DNA of 5,042 nt from Streptomyces katrae (GCF_000966975.1 NZ_JZWV01001123.1:1-5042), one strand, 5' to 3'. Positions 1 to 5,042 are shown, counted from the first letter of the stretch. Numbers and translations: made by a program. Notes: generated by a model not told the origin, from the letters alone.

Positions 1-2
1 CG

Positions 3-161
3 GTCACCAAGGCCGGCACCGATTGCGGCTCCTGCGTGCGGACCATCCAGGGCCTCCTGGGCCGTGGCGCGTGCCCGCGCCGGGAACTGCTGGAGAAGGG
101 CAACGCGGCCGGGGTCCTCGCCGCCGACCCGGCTCCTGCGCAGCTGGCGGAAGCCGCCTGA
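3..161 (+). CDS. bfd: Bacterioferritin-associated ferredoxin, 3' end only (partial)
   Basis: The window opens inside this gene; 52 C-terminal codons and a TGA stop are visible. The fragment contains TDCGSCVRTIQ, a CxxC pair that matches the second cysteine pair of the BFD-like [2Fe-2S] domain. The first pair and the start codon lie upstream of the window. Known Bfd proteins bind bacterioferritin and pass electrons to its haem so that stored ferric iron is reduced and released in the cytoplasm. The tail after the CxxC (about 40 residues, with another Cys in RGACPRRELLE) is longer than in E. coli Bfd and ends in an Ala-rich stretch. The next gene, bfr, is convergent and ends 4 bp away, which strongly supports the assignment. 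No hairpin separates the two stops. A generic BFD-like [2Fe-2S] protein is the alternative, because half of the domain cannot be seen. Confidence 0.85.
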   Translation, partial: VTKAGTDCGSCVRTIQGLLGRGACPRRELLEKGNAAGVLAADPAPAQLAEAA

Positions 162-165
162 GCCG

Positions 166-642
166 TCAGCTCGGCTGTTCGATGAGCTGGGCGATGTACA
201 GGGCCTCGCCCAGGGACTCGATGAGCTCCAGCTGGGTGTCGAGGTAGTCGATGTGGTGCTCCTCGTCCTCCAGGATCTCCTCGAAGAGGCGGGCGGAGGG
301 GATGTCGCCCTTCCCGCGCATGACCTCGATGCCGCGCTTGAGGCGGTCGATCGCCTCCACCTCGACCTGCCGGTCGGCCTGGAACATCTCGGTGATCGTC
401 TGTCCGACGCGTACGTGGAAGAGGCGCTGGTAATTCGGCAGACCGTCGAGCATGAGGATGCGCTCGGTGAGTTTGTCCGCGTGCTTCATCTCGTCGATGG
501 ACTCTTCACGCGTGTACTTGGCGAGCTTCGTCCACCCCTTGTTGTCCTGGATGCGGTAGTGCAGCCAGTACTGGTTGATGGCGGTGAGCTCGCCGGTCAG
601 CTGCTCGTTCAGGAACTCGAGGACCTCGGGGTCGCCCTGCAT
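166..642 (-). CDS. bfr: Bacterioferritin (haem-containing iron-storage ferritin)
   Basis: The 158-aa product is full length for the family. Bacterioferritins form 24-subunit cytoplasmic shells that oxidise Fe(II) at a di-iron ferroxidase centre and store it as a ferric mineral, with a haem at each two-fold interface. All expected ligands are present: E18, E51, H54, E94, E127 and H130 for the di-iron site, and M52 for haem. The four-helix pattern is clear, with landmarks LTAINQY (19-25), IDEMKHAD (49-56) and EDEEHHIDYL (125-134). The ATG start aligns with the usual family N-terminus (MQGDPEVLEFLN) and has a good AAGGAG ribosome site 8 nt upstream. The gene is convergent with bfd, its predicted redox partner; in E. 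coli the two genes instead form a co-directional operon. I found no clear DtxR/IdeR-type iron box upstream. The identification is firm. Confidence 0.97.
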   Translation of the reverse strand: MQGDPEVLEFLNEQLTGELTAINQYWLHYRIQDNKGWTKLAKYTREESIDEMKHADKLTERILMLDGLPNYQRLFHVRVGQTITEMFQADRQVEVEAIDRLKRGIEVMRGKGDIPSARLFEEILEDEEHHIDYLDTQLELIESLGEALYIAQLIEQPS

Positions 643-721
643 CGCAGAGGCTCCTTCCAGGCAATGTCAGCTAGGTGACTGGGCAGTGCGCGCATCTTTG
701 CACCGCCGTACGGGGCCGTCC

Positions 722-739
722 AGTAAGTGCCTCCTTAGT
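722..739. promoter_or_regulatory. Imperfect inverted repeat in the bfr / molybdoenzyme divergent intergenic region (possible operator)
   Basis: AGTAAGTGCCTCCTTAGT has 6-bp arms, AGTAAG and CTTAGT, matching at 5 of 6 positions around a 6-bp centre. It lies in the 172-bp gap between the divergent starts of bfr (642) and the sulfite-oxidase-like gene (815). It is AT-richer than its surroundings, which is consistent with a regulator site. No regulator is encoded in the window and I found no confident -35/-10 pair next to it, so the function is a guess. Confidence 0.25.
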
Positions 740-814
740 GGGAGTTGCTGGGACTTGCCCCTTTCGGTTCGTACCTGGTCGTGACCACCCCGCCACGTCT
801 GTCACCATGGAGGC

Positions 815-1447
815 ATGGGTCAGCCGGACAGCCGGGAAATTCCGGGAGCAGAGCAGCTCGAGCTCCCTCCGGGGCAGCGGTTGCAGAAGGGCTGGCCCGT
901 GACCCACTACGGTCCGGTGCCCAAGTTCAAGCCGGACCGCTGGGAGTTCCGCGTCTTCGGCGCGACGGCCGACGGTGAGAAGCACTGCTGGAACCACGAG
1001 GAGTTCGCGGCGCTGCCGTTCGACTCGGTGGTGGCGGACCTGCACTGCGTCACCAAGTTCAGCATGCAGGGCGCCGAATGGGGCGGGGTGCTGGCCCGCG
1101 AGATCCTCGCCCTGGCCCCGCCCGCCCCGCAGGTCACGCATGTGATGGTCTGGGCCGAGTACGGGTTCAGCTCCAACCTGCGGCTGGCCGACTTCGCCTC
1201 CGACCGCACGGTCTTCGCCACCCACATGGGCGGCGAACCGCTGACGGCCGAACACGGCTTCCCGCTGCGCCTGGTGGTCCCGCACCTGTACGCCTGGAAG
1301 GGACCCAAGTGGGTCCGCGGTGTCGAGTACATGACCGCCGACCGCCGCGGCTTCTGGGAGGAGCGCGGCTACCACAACATCGGCGACCCCTGGCGCGAGC
1401 AGCGCTACTCGTACCAGGAGGGGCCGGGGGACGGTCCGGAGCTGTGA
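815..1447 (+). CDS. Sulfite-oxidase-like molybdopterin-dependent oxidoreductase (YuiH-like), cytoplasmic
   Basis: The 210-aa product has the sulfite-oxidase molybdopterin-binding fold without the dimerisation domain. Features seen are LPPGQ (17-21), GWPVTHYGPVP (26-36), the DLHCVTKFS segment (75-83) whose Cys78 is the expected molybdenum ligand, and GFPLRLVVPHLYAWKGPKWV (148-167), the signature near the pterin pocket. There is no signal peptide or twin-arginine motif, so unlike E. coli YedY (MsrP) it should stay in the cytoplasm. The substrate is unknown; sulfite oxidase activity is only implied by the family name. The start is uncertain. ATG 815 keeps the LPPGQ segment I expect to be conserved, but GGAGG lies only 1 nt before it. 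A GTG at 899 (Val29) has AGAAGGG 7 nt upstream but would remove that segment. An in-frame stop at 782-784 excludes a more upstream start. The gene ends 7 bp from the convergent DUF4396 gene. Confidence 0.9.
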   Translation: MGQPDSREIPGAEQLELPPGQRLQKGWPVTHYGPVPKFKPDRWEFRVFGATADGEKHCWNHEEFAALPFDSVVADLHCVTKFSMQGAEWGGVLAREILALAPPAPQVTHVMVWAEYGFSSNLRLADFASDRTVFATHMGGEPLTAEHGFPLRLVVPHLYAWKGPKWVRGVEYMTADRRGFWEERGYHNIGDPWREQRYSYQEGPGDGPEL

Positions 1448-1625
1448 TCCGCCCTTAGTGGTGGTACTGGTGGACGACGGCGTGGCCCTTGCCGCGGCCG
1501 ATCATCCACTTGTTGACCGGGGTGGTCACGACGAAGGCGAGCGCCAGCGAGATCGCCAGCGCGATCCAGAACAGGGCCTCGGAGAGGTGGGCGTCCATGG
1601 CGCCCGGCCAGACGGCGATGACGCC

Positions 1626-1669
1626 GTTGTCGATCAGCTCCATGACGGTTGTCGATCAGCTCCATGACG
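1626..1669. repeat. Perfect 22-bp tandem direct duplication inside the DUF4396 gene
   Basis: Positions 1626-1647 and 1648-1669 are identical and adjacent; the periodicity extends one further base to 1670. Because 22 is not a multiple of three, the second copy shifts the frame. On the minus strand each copy spells the codons around MELIDN. The flanking sequence matches one continuous gene when one copy is removed. Confidence 0.97.
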
Positions 1670-1920
1670 GCGATCGACAGGGTGTCCGCGGCCAGTGCCA
1701 CCCGGACGGCCGAACGGAAGTCCACGCCGGCGGCCAGGATCCCGCGCAGGGTGAGGGCGTAGCCGAAGAAGAACGCGAGGACGATCGCCAGGATCATCGT
1801 CGGGAGGTTTCCCCAGCCCAGGGCGGTGCCGACGATCATGCCGAGCACCTCGCCGATGGCGCAGCCGGTGAGGCAGTGGAGGGTCGCCCTGGCGGCCATG
1901 CCCCAGCCGACGGGGCCGGC

Positions 1921-2076
1921 GCCGTGGGCGTGCGCGCCGCCGTGGGCGTGCGCGTGGCCGTGGTCGGTGTGGGCGGAGTGGTCGGCGTGCTGCTCGTGGT
2001 GCTGGTGCTGCTCGTGGCCGTGGTGCTCGTGCTCGTGGCCCTGGTGCTCGTGGTGCTCGTGATGTGTGTGCGGCTG
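1921..2076. repeat. Low-complexity His-codon repeat tract
   Basis: This tract encodes most of the His-rich N-terminus on the minus strand, mainly alternating His with Gly, Ala and Glu. It contains a near-tandem direct repeat: GCCGTGGGCGTGCGCG at 1921-1936 recurs at 1939-1954 (period 18, in frame). Further left-to-right it becomes degenerate repeats of CTCGTGG/TGCTCGTGG. Such a tract is prone to in-frame expansion or contraction. Confidence 0.8.
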
Positions 2077-2141
2077 CTCCATGACGATTACCCCCTGAAG
2101 GCCTGGCGGAACGCCGGGTGGCGGTCCCGCCGACTGGTGGA

Positions 2142-2171
2142 ACCGTATACCCCCTAGGGGTATTCCCTCAA
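2142..2171 (-). promoter_or_regulatory. Predicted promoter of the DUF4396 gene
   Basis: On the minus strand, TTGAGG (2171-2166) lies 18 nt before TACGGT (2147-2142). These fit an actinobacterial -35 (TTGANN-like) and -10 (TANNNT). Transcription would start near 2135, giving an untranslated leader of about 53 nt before ATG 2082. The 17-bp palindrome listed separately fills nearly all of the spacer. Confidence 0.55.
2147..2163. promoter_or_regulatory. 17-bp palindrome, candidate CsoR/RcnR-type metal-sensor operator
   Basis: ATACCCCCTAGGGGTAT has perfect 7-bp arms (ATACCCC / GGGGTAT) around a 3-bp centre. CsoR/RcnR/FrmR-family repressors are known to bind TA-flanked G/C-tract inverted repeats of this type and to release DNA when they bind Cu(I), Ni/Co or reactive electrophiles. 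Here the palindrome lies inside the predicted -35/-10 spacer of the DUF4396 gene, where a bound repressor would block RNA polymerase. It could also fold as a small hairpin after nfo, but no U-tract follows in the transcript direction. No regulator gene is present in the window. Confidence 0.6.
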
Positions 2172-2186
2172 GGATTTTCGCGGGTG

Positions 2187-3065
2187 TCAGTGCAGGTCGC
2201 GGAGCTCCTTCAGCAGGGCCACGTCCGCCGCGTGCCCCTCCTTGCCGCCCGGCGTCTCGATGATCAGCGGTACGCCTTCCATCTCCGGGTGCGAGAACAG
2301 CTCGGCGAAGGCCTCCCGGCCGATGTGGCCCTGGCCGATGTTGGCGTGCCGGTCCTTGTGGGCGCCGACGCCCTCCTTGGAGTCGTTGGCGTGGACCAGC
2401 TTGAGCCGGCCCGCGCCGACCGTGTCCACCAGCAGGTCCAGCGTCTGCTTGGTGCCGCCCGGCTCGGCCAGGTCGTGCCCGGCCGCGAAGATGTGGCAGG
2501 TGTCCAGGCAGATGCCCAGCTTCTCGTGGTGGTCGAGGGCCTCGAAGTACGGGCCGAAGTCCCAGGTCCGCGAGCAGAGCGAGGAGCCCTGCCCGGCCGT
2601 GGACTCCAGCAGCAGGAACGGGTCGTCCTCGTGCGTCAGCTCGTCCAGCAGCGGCAGCATGAACTCCCTGACCAGCATGAACTCCCTGACCTGCGCGTAC
2701 GCCGCCTCACGCGGGCGGCCGCCGGTGGCTGACCCGGTGTGCACGACCACCCCGAGCGCGCCGATCTCCCGGCCCCGCCGCAGCGAGTGCCGCAGGGACT
2801 CCACCGACTTCTCCACGGTCGCCTCGGTGTGCGAGCCGAAGTTGATCAGGTACGGGGCGTGCACGTACGCCGGGACCGACTCCTCGGCGCACTGCGCGCG
2901 GAACAGCTCGTCCTGCGCCGGGTTCCCGGTCGGGGTGGCCCAGCCGCGCGGGTTGGCCACGAAGACCTGGACGGCCTCGGCGCCCATCTCACGGGCGTAC
3001 GTCAGACCCACCGAGGCGAGCCCGCCGGCGACGGGCACGTGCCCGCCCACGGGATTGCGAAGCAA
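2187..3065 (-). CDS. nfo: Deoxyribonuclease IV (endonuclease IV, AP endonuclease) with a six-residue duplication
   Basis: The 292-aa product is an AP-endonuclease-2 family TIM barrel that cuts DNA 5' of abasic sites in base-excision repair, using three zinc ions. All nine expected metal ligands are visible: H69 (VHAPYLINFGS), H109 (VVHTGS), E154 (LLLESTAGQGSSL), D188 and H191 (CLDTCHIFAAGHD), H225 (VHANDSK), D238 and H240 (HKDRHANIGQGHIG) and E270 (LIIETPGG). Between H109 and E154 the sequence reads VREFMLVREFML (126-137), because 18 bp are duplicated in tandem; Streptomyces relatives, as I recall them, have this segment once. The insertion keeps the frame but adds about 1.7 turns to a helix, so activity is uncertain. 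The start is TTG, 6 bp after the kinase stop, which is in the same frame and excludes any longer start. AAGGGG lies 12 nt upstream, inside the kinase gene. Co-transcription with the kinase is likely. Confidence 0.94.
   Translation of the reverse strand: MLRNPVGGHVPVAGGLASVGLTYAREMGAEAVQVFVANPRGWATPTGNPAQDELFRAQCAEESVPAYVHAPYLINFGSHTEATVEKSVESLRHSLRRGREIGALGVVVHTGSATGGRPREAAYAQVREFMLVREFMLPLLDELTHEDDPFLLLESTAGQGSSLCSRTWDFGPYFEALDHHEKLGICLDTCHIFAAGHDLAEPGGTKQTLDLLVDTVGAGRLKLVHANDSKEGVGAHKDRHANIGQGHIGREAFAELFSHPEMEGVPLIIETPGGKEGHAADVALLKELRDLH
2656..2691. repeat. Perfect 18-bp tandem direct duplication inside nfo
   Basis: AGCATGAACTCCCTGACC occupies 2656-2673 and again 2674-2691; the periodicity extends one base to 2655. 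It preserves the reading frame and doubles VREFML in the protein. Confidence 0.97.
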
Positions 3066-3071
3066 CGGTGC

Positions 3072-4943
3072 TCAGAGCCCCTTGGTCTTGATGGTGATCG
3101 TGCTGCCCTCGGGGACGCTCTGCCCGGCCGGCACCGACTGCGTGTCCACCGTGCTGCTGAAGGAGAGGAACGGGCGCTCCACCTTCACCTTGAAGCCCAG
3201 GGCCTCCAGTGCCTTGCGGGCCGCTTCCACGTCCTGGCCGGTCACGCTCGGCACCTGGACCGGGCGGGGGCCCTTGGAGAGGGTCAGCGTGACGGTGTCC
3301 CCGGCGGCCGCCTGGGCGCCCGCGCCGACCGACTGGTTGGCCACCGCACCGGCGGGTGCGGGGGAGTTGACCTGGTCGGGGGCCGTCGCCACCTTCAGGC
3401 CGAGGGCCTCCAGCGCGGCCCGCGCCTGGTCGGCGGGCTGGCCGGTGACGTTCGGGACCTGGACCGGGCGGCCCTTGCTGACCTGGAGGGAGACGGCGGT
3501 GTCCGGGGCCCGCTTCTGGCCGCCGGCCGGGTCGGTGGAGATCACCGAGCCCTGCGCCACGTCCTGGCTGAAGGCCTGGGTGACGATGCCGGGGGCCAGC
3601 CCGGCCTTGGTCAGCTCGGCCTTGGCGTCCTCCAGCGGGCGGCCCTTGAGGTCGGGCACGCTGACCAGCTCGGGGCCGCGCGAGACGGTGAGGGTGACCG
3701 CACCGTTGCCCTTGATCCGCTTGCCGCCCGCGGGGTCGGAGTTCATGACCGTCCCGCGCTCGAAGGCCTCGCTGAACTTCCGGTCGACCTTCTTGACGCC
3801 GAGGCCGGCGGCGGAGAGCTCCGCCCTGGCCTGCTCCTCCGTCTTGCCGAGGAGGTTGGGGACCTTGGTGAACTGGCCGGAGTTGATGTACCAGACCCCG
3901 GCGCCCAGGCCCAGGGCGAGCAGGATCCCGGCGATGACCACGACCATGCCGCGGCGCTGCCAGCGGGGGGCCGGGGGCGGCGGGGGCGTCGGCTCCTGCG
4001 GCCGCTCCAGGCGGGAGGTGTGGTGCAGCACCGCCTCCTGGGCCTGCCCCGCCAGCGGGCGCGGGATCACGCTGGTGCGGTCCTCGGCGGCGGACCGTTC
4101 GGTGGCCCGCGCCTGCGGCGGTACGGCGTCCAGCTCCGCCTCGCCGATCCGCGCACGGGCCTCGCGGGCCATGCCCAGCAGGGCGGCGGCGTCGGCGGGG
4201 CGCAGCCCGGGGGTGCGGGCGGTGGCGGCGGCCGACGGGGGCGGGACGTCCTCGTTGAGGTGCTGGAACAGCACCTGGGCGGGGGTACCGCCGGTGTGCG
4301 GCTTGGAGCCCGTGAGCATCTCGTACAGCACGACGCCGCAGGCGTAGACGTCCACGCGGGCGTCGTAGACCCCGTCCTCGATCTGCTCGGGGGCGAGGTA
4401 GGAGACGGTGCCGAGGACGGAGCCGGTGGTGTGGGTGGCGGCGTCCACGGAGCGGACGAGGCCGAAGTCGGCGACCTTGACCCGGCCGTCGTCGCCGATC
4501 AGGACGTTCTCGGGCTTGATGTCCCGGTGGACGAAACCGGCGCGGTGGGCGGTGCCGAGGGCGGCGAGGACCGGCTCCAGGATGTCGAGCGCGGCCCGCG
4601 GCTGGAGCGCGCCGCGCTCGCGCAGGACGTCGCGCAGGGTGCAGCCGGAGACGTACTCCATGGCGAGGTACGTGTACGGGCCGTCGGTGCCCTGGTCGAA
4701 GACGGCCACGACGTTGGGGTGCGCGAGGCGGGCCACGGACTTCGCCTCGCGGATGAAACGGTCGACGAACGCGGCGTCGGCGGCCAGGTCCGGGTGCATG
4801 ATCTTGAGCGCGAGGACGCGGTCGAGGCGGGTGTCGAGGGCCCGGTAGACCGTCGCCATGCCGCCCGCGGCGATGCGGGCTTCGACGCGGTAGCGGCCGT
4901 CGAGCACGCGCCCGACGAGGGGGTCATCCAGGGTCGTATCCAC
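3072..4943 (-). CDS. PknB-like membrane Ser/Thr protein kinase with four PASTA repeats
   Basis: The 623-aa product has a cytoplasmic Hanks-type kinase domain (about 18-265), a Pro-rich linker (RPQEPTPPPPPAP, 314-326), one membrane helix (about 332-353) and four extracellular PASTA repeats (about 358-424, 426-491, 493-559, 561-623). Catalytic landmarks are the Gly-rich loop AAGGMATVY (25-33, first loop Gly replaced by Ala), K47, E66, HRDIKPEN (139-146), DFG (159-161), activation-loop Thr172/173, APE (184-186), D198 and R248. Such kinases sense peptidoglycan fragments or lipid II through PASTA and regulate growth and cell-wall synthesis. The usual helix between the PPPS motif and the final Arg seems missing: the text runs VPPPSAAATARTPGLRP (233-249), about 14-15 residues shorter than M. 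tuberculosis PknB and Streptomyces relatives recalled from memory. The GTG start has no ribosome site but a TAGAAT box 6 nt upstream, suggesting a leaderless mRNA. nfo follows after 6 bp. The gene is not in the division/cell-wall cluster typical of pknB, so no symbol is given. Confidence 0.95.
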   Translation of the reverse strand: MDTTLDDPLVGRVLDGRYRVEARIAAGGMATVYRALDTRLDRVLALKIMHPDLAADAAFVDRFIREAKSVARLAHPNVVAVFDQGTDGPYTYLAMEYVSGCTLRDVLRERGALQPRAALDILEPVLAALGTAHRAGFVHRDIKPENVLIGDDGRVKVADFGLVRSVDAATHTTGSVLGTVSYLAPEQIEDGVYDARVDVYACGVVLYEMLTGSKPHTGGTPAQVLFQHLNEDVPPPSAAATARTPGLRPADAAALLGMAREARARIGEAELDAVPPQARATERSAAEDRTSVIPRPLAGQAQEAVLHHTSRLERPQEPTPPPPPAPRWQRRGMVVVIAGILLALGLGAGVWYINSGQFTKVPNLLGKTEEQARAELSAAGLGVKKVDRKFSEAFERGTVMNSDPAGGKRIKGNGAVTLTVSRGPELVSVPDLKGRPLEDAKAELTKAGLAPGIVTQAFSQDVAQGSVISTDPAGGQKRAPDTAVSLQVSKGRPVQVPNVTGQPADQARAALEALGLKVATAPDQVNSPAPAGAVANQSVGAGAQAAAGDTVTLTLSKGPRPVQVPSVTGQDVEAARKALEALGFKVKVERPFLSFSSTVDTQSVPAGQSVPEGSTITIKTKGL

Positions 4944-4949
4944 CCGGCG

Positions 4950-4955
4950 ATTCTA
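4950..4955 (-). promoter_or_regulatory. -10 element of a predicted leaderless promoter for the kinase gene
   Basis: TAGAAT on the minus strand matches the Streptomyces -10 consensus TAGRRT. Only 6 nt (CGCCGG) separate it from GTG 4943, so transcription would start at or beside the start codon. No Shine-Dalgarno sequence is present. A convincing -35 is not visible in the GC-rich upstream DNA, which contains the palindromes GGGGCCCC (4959-4966) and CCCCGGCCGGGG (4972-4983). Confidence 0.55.
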
Positions 4956-5042
4956 CGAGGGGCCCCGCCACCCCCGGCCGGGGCGTCCACGCTTGCAGCG
5001 CAGCCGTGACATGCGGGGGGCGGGGGCGGGCCGGTACGGGGG

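Larger units (their letters stand above)
1455..2082 (-). pseudogene. His-rich DUF4396 membrane protein, frameshifted by a 22-bp tandem duplication
   Basis: From ATG 2082 the protein starts with a very His-rich tail (23 His in residues 1-53), then enters a hydrophobic DUF4396-like domain carrying the motif [16 protein letters not shown] (66-81). After AVMELIDN (138-145) the frame changes because 22 bp are repeated in tandem (1626-1669). Removing one copy restores a single 201-aa frame that continues GVIAVWPGAMDAH, includes a last membrane helix (about 160-182), and ends in VVHQYHH at the TAA at 1455. The repaired protein has about four membrane helices: 63-85, 92-115, 124-151 and 160-182. As written, translation instead runs through an Arg/Pro-rich tail to a stop at 1405, overlapping the neighbouring molybdoenzyme gene antisense by 43 bp. 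The start has a modest AGGGGG ribosome site 8 nt upstream. DUF4396 has no established function; metal binding is inferred from the His tail and the operator-like palindrome upstream. Confidence 0.85.

Noticed and set aside
643..814. DtxR/IdeR (DmdR) iron box upstream of bfr
   Set aside because: No sequence close to the TTAGGTTAGGCTAACCTAA-type consensus was found; only CTAGG-like fragments occur.
671..1375. A 234-codon open frame on the - strand
   Set aside because: It is opposite the sulfite-oxidase-like gene, shows no recognisable family, and the + strand product has clear catalytic motifs.
1455..1643. A separate 62-aa minus-strand gene starting MELIDNG
   Set aside because: It is the displaced 3' part of the DUF4396 gene. 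Its ATG is inside the duplicated unit and the nearest GGAG is about 16 nt upstream, too far for efficient initiation.
1921..2076. Repetitive tract as a CRISPR or other non-coding repeat array
   Set aside because: The repeats are short, degenerate and codon-periodic, with no spacers, and they encode the His-rich tail in the frame of the DUF4396 gene.
2147..2163. Palindrome as the transcription terminator of nfo
   Set aside because: The stem would have only a 3-nt loop and no U-run follows on the minus strand. Its position between good -35 and -10 candidates favours an operator.
3240..3480. Repeated segments around CTGGACCGGGCGG as a genomic repeat
   Set aside because: They correspond to the equivalent VPxVxGQ starts and ends of neighbouring PASTA domains, so internal protein duplication explains them.
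2242..4347. A 701-codon open frame on the + strand
   Set aside because: It lies opposite nfo and the kinase, both of which have complete family motifs. Its translation is a Ser/Arg/Pro-rich low-complexity sequence typical of antisense frames in GC-rich DNA.
2739..5009. A 756-codon open frame on the + strand
   Set aside because: It is antisense to the kinase gene. Long antisense frames are expected where third positions are almost all G/C, and the translation is Gly/Ala/Arg/Asp-rich with no recognisable domain.

Overview
The window looks like chromosomal DNA of a Streptomyces-type actinomycete. It is very GC-rich, with strong G/C bias at third codon positions. It uses GTG and TTG starts, and the gene families are typical of that group: a PASTA-domain Ser/Thr kinase, endonuclease IV, bacterioferritin with its ferredoxin, and a sulfite-oxidase-like molybdoenzyme. 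No rRNA, tRNA, IS element, phage gene or CRISPR array was found. Six protein genes fill almost the whole window.

Left part (1-1447): the 3' end of a bacterioferritin-associated ferredoxin gene (bfd, + strand) runs tail-to-tail into bacterioferritin (bfr, - strand), only 4 bp apart. A 172-bp divergent intergenic region then leads to a + strand sulfite-oxidase-like molybdopterin enzyme. Bfr stores iron and Bfd is known to reduce it for release, so the first pair is functionally linked.

Middle (1455-2186): a - strand gene encodes a DUF4396-family membrane protein with an extremely histidine-rich N-terminus (23 His in the first 53 residues). Its reading frame is broken by a perfect 22-bp tandem duplication. 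Upstream, a 17-bp palindrome (ATACCCC-CTA-GGGGTAT) lies inside the spacer of a predicted promoter. It resembles CsoR/RcnR-family metal-sensor operators. Metal-binding tail, membrane domain and operator together suggest a metal-responsive gene, but this is inference.

Right part (2187-4943): a - strand Ser/Thr kinase with one membrane segment and four PASTA repeats is followed after 6 bp by nfo (endonuclease IV), probably co-transcribed. The kinase appears to start from a leaderless mRNA (TAGAAT box 6 nt before the GTG). nfo carries an 18-bp in-frame tandem duplication adding six residues. The kinase catalytic domain appears to lack about 14-15 residues just before its final conserved Arg.

The most notable pattern is three small sequence changes in three consecutive genes (22-bp duplication, 18-bp duplication, in-frame deletion) within about 2.6 kb. 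They may reflect real replication-slippage events, a damaged locus, or sequencing/assembly error; raw reads would decide. I see no convincing new multi-gene system. The best candidate for new biology is the palindrome-controlled, His-rich DUF4396 gene.
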